Shown in pieces: positions 1 to 6,235 of a DNA stretch of 30,373 nucleotides (its first letter is position 1; every line of letters begins with the position of its first letter). The translations under genes were made by a program, and so were the position numbers. Source of the DNA: Dechloromonas sp. (GTDB lineage Bacteria > Pseudomonadota > Gammaproteobacteria > Burkholderiales > Rhodocyclaceae); contig JAFLDQ010000026.1 in NCBI GenBank assembly GCA_017302355.1, positions 1 to 30,373 of the forward strand, in the 5' to 3' direction. The notes beneath the pieces are model-generated. The model did no database searches and was not told where the DNA came from. It was given only the letters and a program-made list of their open reading frames with translations.

Positions 1-255
1 TCGTTGCCGAGCCGCAGACCAACGGCGTCGCCGAGCGCTTCAACCGGACACTCAAGGAACAGACCATTCACGGCCGCGTCTTCAAAAACGTCGAGGAGCT
101 GCGCGCCGCCGTCACCGCGTTCAAGGAGCGTTACAATCACCATTGGCGTCTCGAAAAATTGGGCTTCATGTCACCCCTTGAAGCCCGTCAGGCCTATGCC
201 ATGCGAAAGGCAGCCTGAGTTGCAAAACAGTGTCCAATCAATCCGGGCCGGTACA
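1..255 (+). mobile_element. Right end of an insertion sequence (left part outside window)
   Basis: The segment carries the 3' end of a DDE transposase and then a terminal sequence that, read on the minus strand, starts TGTACCGGCCCGGATTGATT. A TG...CA end with a GC-rich core fits IS3-type elements. The boundary at 255/256 is supported from the other side: the minus-strand polyvalent-protein homology runs up to position 256 and is replaced beyond it by codons belonging to the IS end. The left end and any target duplication lie outside the window, so the exact IS name is not assigned. Confidence 0.75.
3..218 (+). CDS. DDE transposase, C-terminal fragment (rve/IS3-like integrase core)
   Basis: This is the last 71 codons of an IS transposase, running in from the left edge and ending in TGA at 216-218. 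The residues QTNGVAERFNRTLKEQ contain the last catalytic acidic residue of the DDE triad (the E of VAERF), followed by the usual YN...W and SPLEAR tail of retroviral-integrase-fold transposases. It would catalyse cut and strand transfer of the IS ends. The first two acidic residues and any upstream orfA lie outside the window, so I cannot tell whether the gene is intact. The family resembles IS3-group orfB; an IS481-type relative is the main alternative. Confidence 0.85.
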   Translation, partial: VAEPQTNGVAERFNRTLKEQTIHGRVFKNVEELRAAVTAFKERYNHHWRLEKLGFMSPLEARQAYAMRKAA

Positions 256-3035
256 AATACGGCAAGCGGATCATAAAGCGCCCGAGCAACTTGCCGTAGC
301 GAATCGGCTGTCAGGTCAAACCGATGCTTTCCGGCGAGAGCCTTGCGCACAGTTGCCCCGTCGATCTGCAACGAACGATTGTCGGCGCCGAGCGCCAGCA
401 ATACAACCGGCGTATCGCCAAGAATCTGCGTGTCGCCGTCCTTGAGTCGGCCAGCCTCAAATTCGGCGACAAACTTATCCATGCGCCGCGTAGCGGTTTC
501 AATCGCCGAATTGTCTGCCCGGCTAAACAGCGCCACGCCTTCCGTCCTCACCTTGTCACGCAATGCGTCGGTGATGAGGAATCCGGGTTGCGGCATTGCG
601 ATTTGCTCTTCGTCGGCGGAAATGCCGACGATCTCCACCCTTCCGCCGCCCAGCTTCTTCAACACATCGTTCGCCACCTGCGGAACGATCCTGTCGTAGA
701 AGGAGCGCATTCCTTCGCCGCCAACCTTGAGATCGCCGGCAGACAGGGTTCCGCGACCCCGCATGCTCATGATGCGTTCGGAAAGCTCCTTTCCGACAAC
801 GTCTGACAGAGCCTTGCCTTTTAGATCGGCAGGCGCTCCGCGATTCACGGCGTCGATTACCCCGTCGTGTCCCACCCCAATCTGCATGATATCGCCGCCA
901 ACGAGGTGGATATACACGGTTCGCTCCACCTCGTCCGTGATGTCATTGGCGCGCGGCGCTACTTTGATGTTGGAAACTTCCTTGCTCAGATCGTAGCGGT
1001 CGGCCTGCTGTTCGCCGGTCGTCCATGAAATCGCATCGAATCCGTTGTCGACGGCATAGCGGATCATGCGTTTCATGGCCAGCGCGGCCCATGCTTTCGT
1101 GTCGGTGACGAAGGGGGCTGGCGCCGGCTTTGTGCGAATCGTTCCGGGCTGAAGCTCGTTCATCGCGGCGACCCACCCATTGCGTTGCTCGGGCGTGGCG
1201 TCTTTCCCATCCGCCTCCGCTTTGGCTATGATGCCGCGAAGCTCGGCCTCGCGCTGCGCAGTAGGCCGGAATCCCTTCTCCCTACCCCTTTGTCCCCAAT
1301 CTGACTGCACTTCTTCGAGGAACAGCACGCGCCGGCCTTCCGAGTCGACGCGCTCGTTGAAGCGGACGTGAGCGAGTATGTTGAGTTGGTCGAAGTGGGA
1401 AGCCCGGAAATTCGTAGTGTCGGCATCGCGCGCCTTTATGCGCGCTTGCAGCTCGCGGAACAAGCGCCTGCCTTCCGGGTTTCTTCTCGGATCAAGCTCG
1501 CCCCGGTTGTTCATTCCATTGAGCCGCCTGTACTCAGTCTCGTCTGAATCAGACCATGCGCTATCGTTTTTCGGCAGCGTCAGCAGCAACTCGCGGTAGT
1601 TCTCGCCGCCGGGGAGGACGTATTCGCCGAATCGCACTGCATTCTCCGCGCCGCCAGTCTCGCCCAGCACCACATCACGCACCTGCACCCCGCCTTGCTC
1701 CGTAAAGCCCTGAATATCGGAGACAGACACCTTGCCTTTCTGCGCGGCCAACCAATCGCCAATCCCAACGGCCTCGTATTCGGCTTGCTTGAACTTCCCT
1801 TCTTTCTGGCGTGCGGCAAGCCACCGCTGCGCCTGGGCCGTGTCGATCAGACCATCCTTTCCGGCAACCTTGCGCATGTCCGGAATGGCGCGGGCAAGGT
1901 CGGAACGCCAGAAGGACCGGGTTTCCAGTACCAGTTTCTTCTTTTCCCATAGCCGCTTCTGGTGGTCTTCGAGCACGCCAAGAAACGCATTGATGCGCCG
2001 ACCGATCTCGCGCACGGCGCGCGCCAAGCGAATCGCGCGGGCAGCCAGGTTGCCGTCGCCAGCAGCGAGCAACTGCTCGGCATCCAGCACTTCGGCCTTG
2101 ATGAAGATGTCCAGGTCTTCGTCAAGCGCCTCCCGCAGGCGCTTGTGGATGAAGAAGTCAGATTGGTTGCGGGCGATGTAGCGACGCAACTGGCGAGCGA
2201 CTTCATCGGTGGCAGCGCCGGATTTTGTAGCGGCCTCCGCGACGATCTTGTCGAGTTTGCCCTTGTTTTGCGCGCCCTTGATATAGTCGAGCACGACACG
2301 CAAGCCACCGTCTTCCAGTCTGATTGCTTTGAACTGATACCCGGCCTTGTCGGTGGGTTTGAGCTCAGCGCGGGTCTTGGCCAAGCTTTCAGGGTCGACC
2401 GCGAATGTGAGTGCCTTGCCGTTTGGCAGGCGTACCGGGTAGTCGGTAAAGATGTCGCCCGACTTGATGTAGTACATGTCCTCGGTGGCCCAGCGGAACT
2501 CCGTGTCGTCGCCGGTGGATTTGACGTAGCGCGCGCCATCTTTGCCATAGCGCCGCTGGACGATGAAATCACCGTCCTGATAGTGGCGGTCGTAAAACTC
2601 ATGAAGCCGATTGAGGGCCTCGGTACGGTCGTCGGTGGCCGTGTGCGCAGCGTGCAGTTGATCGCGCAATCTGCGGTAGTCGGCAACCTGGGCGCGCATG
2701 GCGGGAAAGGTTTCCGCTTCGGCCAGTTTTTCATCTGCTGTGGACTGGCTGGCATGCGCCGGGATGCCGATCGCGGCCCCCAACCGTGCCAGTTCGCGCT
2801 TGCGTTCATCTATATCCGCCGTCTCGACTTGGCGGAAAGCTTGGTCGAATATCCGATCAATCTCGCCGCCGTCCTGGAGTCGTTCGCCCTTCTCGTCCAA
2901 GCCAAGAAATTCACGCATGCGCCGGTTGTGGCGGCGAATCAGTCGGTAGATGCCGAAATCAAGCTCCTCGGCTTCGCGCAACTGAAATAGCTCACTCATC
3001 AACGCGATAAACCGCGCTTCGACTTCCCCTGCCAT
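171..3035 (-). CDS. Chimeric ORF: type III-like Mod N-terminus joined to phage polyvalent protein, 3' end cut by IS
   Basis: A 954-codon open frame; only 256-3035 is native, the last ~26 codons come from the IS end. Residues 1-373 look like the N-terminal region of large type III-like adenine methyltransferases (MSELFQLREAEELDFGIYRL; HEFYDRHYQDGDFIVQRRY; ATEDMYYIKSGDIFTDY), ending at KKKLVLETR. The catalytic part that should follow, with the SAM-binding and D/N-PP-Y/F motifs, is absent. From residue 374 (SFWRSDLARAIPDM) the sequence instead resembles phage/ICE 'large polyvalent' proteins: FLEEVQSDWGQRGREKGF, WTTGEQQADRYDLSK, GGEGMRSFYDRIVP, then a MuF-C-like start (ILGDTPVVLLALGA, residues 871-884). 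The family identities are from memory of motifs. It may be a deletion fusion or a real phage-type decoy protein. The start at 3035 is the first ATG, with a weak GGGG upstream. It probably yields no functional full-length product. Confidence 0.7.
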   Translation of the reverse strand: MAGEVEARFIALMSELFQLREAEELDFGIYRLIRRHNRRMREFLGLDEKGERLQDGGEIDRIFDQAFRQVETADIDERKRELARLGAAIGIPAHASQSTADEKLAEAETFPAMRAQVADYRRLRDQLHAAHTATDDRTEALNRLHEFYDRHYQDGDFIVQRRYGKDGARYVKSTGDDTEFRWATEDMYYIKSGDIFTDYPVRLPNGKALTFAVDPESLAKTRAELKPTDKAGYQFKAIRLEDGGLRVVLDYIKGAQNKGKLDKIVAEAATKSGAATDEVARQLRRYIARNQSDFFIHKRLREALDEDLDIFIKAEVLDAEQLLAAGDGNLAARAIRLARAVREIGRRINAFLGVLEDHQKRLWEKKKLVLETRSFWRSDLARAIPDMRKVAGKDGLIDTAQAQRWLAARQKEGKFKQAEYEAVGIGDWLAAQKGKVSVSDIQGFTEQGGVQVRDVVLGETGGAENAVRFGEYVLPGGENYRELLLTLPKNDSAWSDSDETEYRRLNGMNNRGELDPRRNPEGRRLFRELQARIKARDADTTNFRASHFDQLNILAHVRFNERVDSEGRRVLFLEEVQSDWGQRGREKGFRPTAQREAELRGIIAKAEADGKDATPEQRNGWVAAMNELQPGTIRTKPAPAPFVTDTKAWAALAMKRMIRYAVDNGFDAISWTTGEQQADRYDLSKEVSNIKVAPRANDITDEVERTVYIHLVGGDIMQIGVGHDGVIDAVNRGAPADLKGKALSDVVGKELSERIMSMRGRGTLSAGDLKVGGEGMRSFYDRIVPQVANDVLKKLGGGRVEIVGISADEEQIAMPQPGFLITDALRDKVRTEGVALFSRADNSAIETATRRMDKFVAEFEAGRLKDGDTQILGDTPVVLLALGADNRSLQIDGATVRKALAGKHRFDLTADSLRQVARALYDPLAVFVPARIDWTLFCNSGCLSHGIGLTGFKG

Positions 3036-3099
3036 ACGCGGACCCCAATTTCTGGATTTTCAGTGGATGGGTGCCGAAAAGAAGCCGGCACATCCATAG

Positions 3100-3129
3100 A
3101 ATGACAAATGTTTGACGTGTGGTGTCATT
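3100..3129. promoter_or_regulatory. Inverted repeat in the divergent promoter region, probable XRE operator
   Basis: AATGACA (3100-3106) and TGTCATT (3123-3129) form a perfect 7-bp inverted repeat with a 16-nt spacer, midway between the divergent chimeric gene (starts 3035) and the XRE regulator (starts 3164). A direct repeat TTGACGTG occurs at 3112-3119 and 3134-3141. XRE-type regulators usually bind such dyads and often control themselves. The operator role is inferred from position and symmetry only. Confidence 0.45.
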
Positions 3130-3163
3130 GTAATTGACGTGCCGCGCTTTGCGCGAGGCGTCA

Positions 3164-3562
3164 ATGCACACCAACATTCAGCCCATGTCGATTGGGCAAG
3201 TCATCCGAGAAATTAGAGTGGCGCGAAAGGCGACGCTAGAGGAGATCGCCTTTGCTGCCGATACCAATGCCAGCAACCTTTCTCGCATTGAGCGCGGAAA
3301 GCAGGGTTACTCCAAGGACGCCCTGGAGCGTATCGCCGCAGCCTTGGGCGTGACGGTATCGGAGTTGTATTTGCGTGCCGAAGCCGGTGGCAGCCCCGCC
3401 GGGAAAACGAGCATCTCGCCGACTGCCAAGAAATCTCAGGCGCTTGGGACCGCCGTAGTGGCAAGCAAGTATTCCGCATTGACGCAGGAAAACAGGGAAC
3501 TGGTCGACGAATTCATGGCTTTGCTGCTTCGGCGGCAGCGGTCCGTCAGGTCTCAGGCTTGA
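3164..3562 (+). CDS. XRE-family helix-turn-helix transcriptional regulator
   Basis: A 132-residue cytoplasmic DNA-binding protein. Residues 10-63 form a lambda-repressor-like HTH_3 domain (IGQVIREIRVARKATLEEIA, then the recognition region ASNLSRIERGK, then LERIAAALGVTVSELY). The C-terminal ~70 residues are a low-complexity linker and a short helical tail. The ATG at 3164 is chosen because GAGG lies 5 nt upstream (3155-3158); a TTG at 3134 and an ATG at 3185 are alternatives. It is divergent from the methyltransferase-like chimera, the usual arrangement for a controller of a restriction-modification or mobile-element module. It therefore probably represses its own promoter and the divergent one; the true target is not known. 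Confidence 0.85.
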   Translation: MHTNIQPMSIGQVIREIRVARKATLEEIAFAADTNASNLSRIERGKQGYSKDALERIAAALGVTVSELYLRAEAGGSPAGKTSISPTAKKSQALGTAVVASKYSALTQENRELVDEFMALLLRRQRSVRSQA

Positions 3563-3808
3563 ATGACCTGAGGGGATTTCAGCAACCCAGCCGGGCCTGC
3601 TTTCGCAAACGCACGCTGTCAAGCGAAGCAGGAGCGATGGAATGCTTCACGCGGACGAAACTTTTGCAAATTTGCAGAAGGTTCGTCGTCGGTTCTTCCT
3701 TTGTCGCAAACGTGACACGCATTGCGGGAAAATGGCTACATGGTGGCTACATGAAAGCCATATATCAAACATGCCGAGTTGAAACATTTCCTAACATCTT
3801 GATTTAAC
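3563..3808. other. AT-rich non-coding end of the integrated element
   Basis: No credible gene is visible between the XRE stop codon and the tRNA. The stretch is richer in A+T than the chromosome to the right. It contains an imperfect inverted repeat (3596-3632, CCTGCTTTCGC with GCGAAGCAGG), a perfect 12-bp palindrome TGCAAATTTGCA (3665-3676) and a tandem direct repeat (3733-3753). The position, directly beyond the 3' end of a tRNA gene, fits the attachment end of an integrative element. No integrase gene is present inside the window. Confidence 0.5.
3733..3753. repeat. Two direct copies of TGGCTACATG with 11-bp period
   Basis: TGGCTACATG occurs at 3733-3742 and again at 3744-3753, one helical turn apart, 56 bp from the 3' end of tRNA-Thr. 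Tyrosine recombinases and their excision factors bind short direct repeats of this kind (arm-type sites) near attachment sites. The repeat is directly seen; the recombinase role is inference. Confidence 0.5.
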
Positions 3809-3882
3809 TGGTGCCCCCGGTCGGAATCGAACCAACTCCTGATGATTACAAATCAACTGCACGACCTTCATGCTACGGGGGC
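3809..3882 (-). tRNA. tRNA-Thr (anticodon UGU), unusual D-arm
   Basis: Read on the minus strand the gene starts GCCCCCG and ends CGGGGGC-A-CCA, giving a perfect 7-bp acceptor stem, discriminator A and encoded CCA (3809-3811). The T-arm (GTTGG, TTCGATT, CCGAC) folds normally. The anticodon loop is TTTGTAA, so the anticodon is UGU (threonine). Oddities: the D-arm GCATGAAGGTCGTGC is 15 nt with a 7-nt loop and no A14, the variable loop is 4 nt, and the anticodon stem has one T-T mismatch. The body is 71 nt. A consensus -10 lies just upstream, so it is probably expressed. Its 3' end borders the mobile region, with no intrinsic terminator there. Confidence 0.8.
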
Positions 3883-3893
3883 AACGGGGTCGG

Positions 3894-3922
3894 ATTATAG
3901 CCTGACCGCAGGCCTTGCGACA
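3894..3922 (-). promoter_or_regulatory. Promoter of tRNA-Thr(UGU)
   Basis: On the minus strand a perfect -10 hexamer TATAAT (3899 to 3894) is followed about 7 nt later by the expected start near 3887, five bases before the tRNA. The -35 region 17 nt upstream (TGTCGC) is weak. The arrangement supports a live tRNA gene. Confidence 0.6.
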
Positions 3923-4110
3923 GGGCACGGCGACATCGTGCGGCCGACAAGACAGGAAGATCGAAAACCGCCAGGCTCGGGCCACGGCACCGCCGGAACC
4001 GGCAGCCTTTGCCGCGAATTCGCAAGTCGAACGGTGTATTCCTCGCGATTTGCGATTGCCGATCAGGCGCGGTGCTAAACTGCCCGAACCATCCCAAGCG
4101 CGCTCATTCG

Positions 4111-4659
4111 ATGATCAGGTTCTGCTCTCACTGCGGCGCTGGCGTCTCCTTCGAGATCCCCGCCGGCGACGCGCTTCCCCGGCACGTCTGCAGCCGTTGC
4201 GGTCACGTTCACTATGAAAACCCGCGGCTCGTCGTCGGCTGCGTCGCAACCTGGGAGGGTCGCATCCTCCTTTGCCGCCGGGCCATCGAGCCGCGACGCG
4301 GATTCTGGACGGTACCCGCCGGCTTCATGGAAAACGGTGAAACCACTGCCGATGCTGCTTGCCGCGAGACACATGAGGAAGCCGGTGCGCGGGTCATCGT
4401 GGACGCGCCATTTGCGATGGTCAGCATCGCCCACATCAATCAGGTTCATCTCTTCTATCGTGGCCGCCTCGCCGCAGCGGATTACGCCGCCGGCGACGAG
4501 AGCCTCGAAGTGGCTCTGCTGGCGGCGGATGGCATTCCGTGGGGCGAGATCGCCTTCCGCAGCGTCACCCACTGCCTCGAACACTACCTGAGAGATGCGG
4601 CGCGAGGAAGCTTCGGGTTTCACGAAACGGCGCTGGGTCCTCTGAGCAAGGCGACCTGA
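4111..4659 (+). CDS. NUDIX hydrolase with N-terminal zinc ribbon
   Basis: A 182-residue cytoplasmic pyrophosphohydrolase that would cleave a nucleoside diphosphate linked to another moiety (ADP-ribose, FAD or NADH are typical for this subfamily; the substrate is not fixed by sequence). Residues 5-30 form a zinc ribbon with C5, C8, C27 and C30. The Nudix box lies at 71-93: G71, E77, R85-E86, E89-E90 and G92 are all present, so the metal site is intact. The ATG at 4111 is used because it directly precedes the zinc ribbon; an upstream TTG in frame would add residues without family resemblance. It is convergent with the TonB-like gene, whose stop codon begins at the very next base. Monocistronic as far as visible. 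Confidence 0.9.
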   Translation: MIRFCSHCGAGVSFEIPAGDALPRHVCSRCGHVHYENPRLVVGCVATWEGRILLCRRAIEPRRGFWTVPAGFMENGETTADAACRETHEEAGARVIVDAPFAMVSIAHINQVHLFYRGRLAAADYAAGDESLEVALLAADGIPWGEIAFRSVTHCLEHYLRDAARGSFGFHETALGPLSKAT

Positions 4660-5340
4660 TCACTCATCCAGCCGGTAGTGGATCGGCAGCGTCAGCCCGA
4701 ACTGGCGGCCACGCAGGCTTTCCGGCATTGTGGCGGCGCCCACGGCCTGCCCGACGAGATCCACCGCCGCCTGGTCCAGAACGTCGAAGCCGCTGGATTG
4801 ACTCAGACTGACCACCGGAACACCCACCCCGGCAACCGTATTGACAACCACCACGACAACCCCTTCCCAGCCCCGCTCCCTGGCCACTCGCGGATAGTCC
4901 TTGAATCGTCGGGCCTCGCGAGCGAGATTCAGGCGATACTGGCGTACGCCATCCAGACTGACGTCCTCGGCCTGGACCGCCGCAGGGCTCACCGTCTGCG
5001 ATTTGACCCCTGAAGCAACGGCCGCCCGCTCGGTCACCGCAACATCATCGGTCACGGTCGACCGCGCCTGGGAGGCAAAAACCGCGGATTTCCTTTCACC
5101 GCCTGGCTTTGCCACCACCTTCGCCGCGTCACGCTCCGCTCTTTCCGCAGGCGGCGCAAGGCTCTCGTATGGGAGAGTCCGCGGCTGCCGGACCGGGGCG
5201 GAAACCAGCAACGCCACGATCGCATGGGGGGCGGCATTGCCGGACGTCTCCGGCAGCAGCGTCATGTTCCGGAACGGCAAGAGCACGGCGAGATGCGCCA
5301 GGATGGAGACCAAGAACGCCTGTCTCAACTTCGGCCGCAT
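4660..5340 (-). CDS. TonB-like energy transducer
   Basis: A 226-residue inner-membrane protein with a TonB C-terminal domain, which would couple proton-motive force to an outer-membrane receptor. A single N-terminal anchor (FLVSILAHLAVLLPF, about residues 8-22) keeps the S/H pattern typical of TonB. The C-terminal domain has YPRVARERGWEG, a valine-rich strand, SGFDVLDQAAVDLV and a final LTLPIHYRL. The central region lacks the long Pro-Glu/Pro-Lys repeats of classical TonB, and no exbB/exbD genes or receptor are nearby. The start at 5340 (ATG preceded by GAAGGG) sits just before the anchor; the frame stays open to 5424. The 200 bp upstream (5341-5540) holds no gene, only a small palindrome GTGCCAGTGGCAC (5484-5496). 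It may be read from the cbb3 assembly operon upstream. Confidence 0.85.
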   Translation of the reverse strand: MRPKLRQAFLVSILAHLAVLLPFRNMTLLPETSGNAAPHAIVALLVSAPVRQPRTLPYESLAPPAERAERDAAKVVAKPGGERKSAVFASQARSTVTDDVAVTERAAVASGVKSQTVSPAAVQAEDVSLDGVRQYRLNLAREARRFKDYPRVARERGWEGVVVVVVNTVAGVGVPVVSLSQSSGFDVLDQAAVDLVGQAVGAATMPESLRGRQFGLTLPIHYRLDE

Positions 5341-5540
5341 TCGCCCACACCCTTCGCCGTTCCAGCGACGACCCCCCGACGGCTGTGCCGTACGGGAGGA
5401 CATGCCCGCCCCGCAGGGCGGCATTCAAGAAGCGTCCTGGTCCACTTCCAGATCAATTGTGACGCGAAGACGAGCCGCCGACGGTGCCAGTGGCACAGCA
5501 AGGCGAAGTCGACACAGCCACGACTGGTTGGGAGATGGGA

Positions 5541-5681
5541 TTACTTGCCGACCTTGCGCGCCTCTTCGTCGATCTTGTTCGAGTACATCTTTGCCATCAC
5601 GACGCCAATAACCAGCACCCCGACAATCACGCCAAGACTCATCAAGCCGATATCGCTACCAAACAGCAGTTCCCAAGCCAT
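5541..5681 (-). CDS. DUF3149 family small membrane protein
   Basis: A 46-residue protein. It begins MAWELLFGSDIGLMSLGVI, has one transmembrane helix (about residues 12-31) and a charged tail ending EEARKVGK. The start of the protein (ELLFGSDIGLMSL) matches my memory of DUF3149 proteins; no function is established. A strong ribosome binding site (GGGAGGTGA) precedes the ATG at 5681. It follows the FixH gene after 31 bp on the same strand, so it is probably co-transcribed with ccoG and ccoH. A role as a small accessory subunit of cbb3 oxidase assembly or stability is a guess from this position. Confidence 0.85.
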   Translation of the reverse strand: MAWELLFGSDIGLMSLGVIVGVLVIGVVMAKMYSNKIDEEARKVGK

Positions 5682-5712
5682 AAGTCACCTCCCAGTAACA
5701 GAACAATGAATC

Positions 5713-6234
5713 CTACTTCCCCGGCTGCGCCGTCACGCGCAGCGGCGCCTCGCCATCAGCCTGCCATTCCCCCTGCAAGCGCCACTTCCCGTCCTGGTCC
5801 TCGATCGACACGTACCAGCGACCGAAAATGTCGGTGCTCAATTCGCCACCGTAGAAGCCCTGTCCCTCCGACACCATCCTGACCAGCTGGTCCTGGCCCG
5901 CACGAGTCGGGTGAGACAACTTGAGGGTCAGCACTTCCGGCAATCCGGGATCGCGCTCCGCGGCAACCAGCAGGCGAAGCTGCTGGCCGGAGCGCATGAG
6001 GTCGGCGCGCAAGCCCAGTTCCCTCGCGTAATGGTCCCGCTGCAGGCGCTGGTTCATGGTCAAACCCTGCTTGTAGTAGTCATCGACAACCAGCCCATCG
6101 TCGCTGACAATCGCCAGCCAGGCGGTCACGAATCCGGCCACGATCACGATTGCCGGCCCGGCCATCAATATCCACGGCCAAGGCTCTCTGTACCAGGGAT
6201 TGCTGTCGCGGCGAAGTGTCATTGCATTGGTCAT
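5713..6234 (-). CDS. ccoH: FixH/CcoH-type cbb3 oxidase assembly protein
   Basis: A 173-residue membrane protein of the FixH family, required for assembly of cbb3 cytochrome c oxidase. Residues 1-18 are a basic/aromatic N-terminal segment (SNPWYREPWPWILM), followed by one membrane helix to about residue 44 and the hallmark DDYYKQGLTMNQ at 51-62. The remainder is a periplasmic beta-rich domain. The start ATG at 6234 lies one base after the ccoG stop codon, indicating tight translational coupling. A second ATG four codons later is possible. In sequence order it follows ccoG and precedes the DUF3149 gene, the usual ccoGH arrangement next to ccoNOQP. Confidence 0.92.
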   Translation of the reverse strand: MTNAMTLRRDSNPWYREPWPWILMAGPAIVIVAGFVTAWLAIVSDDGLVVDDYYKQGLTMNQRLQRDHYARELGLRADLMRSGQQLRLLVAAERDPGLPEVLTLKLSHPTRAGQDQLVRMVSEGQGFYGGELSTDIFGRWYVSIEDQDGKWRLQGEWQADGEAPLRVTAQPGK

Positions 6235-6235
6235 G

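Noticed and set aside
1962..2990. A 342-codon plus-strand frame opposite the methyltransferase-like segment
   Set aside because: The minus strand carries recognisable Mod motifs; the plus frame has none.
3559..3807. An 82-codon plus-strand frame after the XRE gene
   Set aside because: TTG start overlapping the XRE stop codon, no ribosome binding site, no recognisable motif; the region looks like an attachment end.
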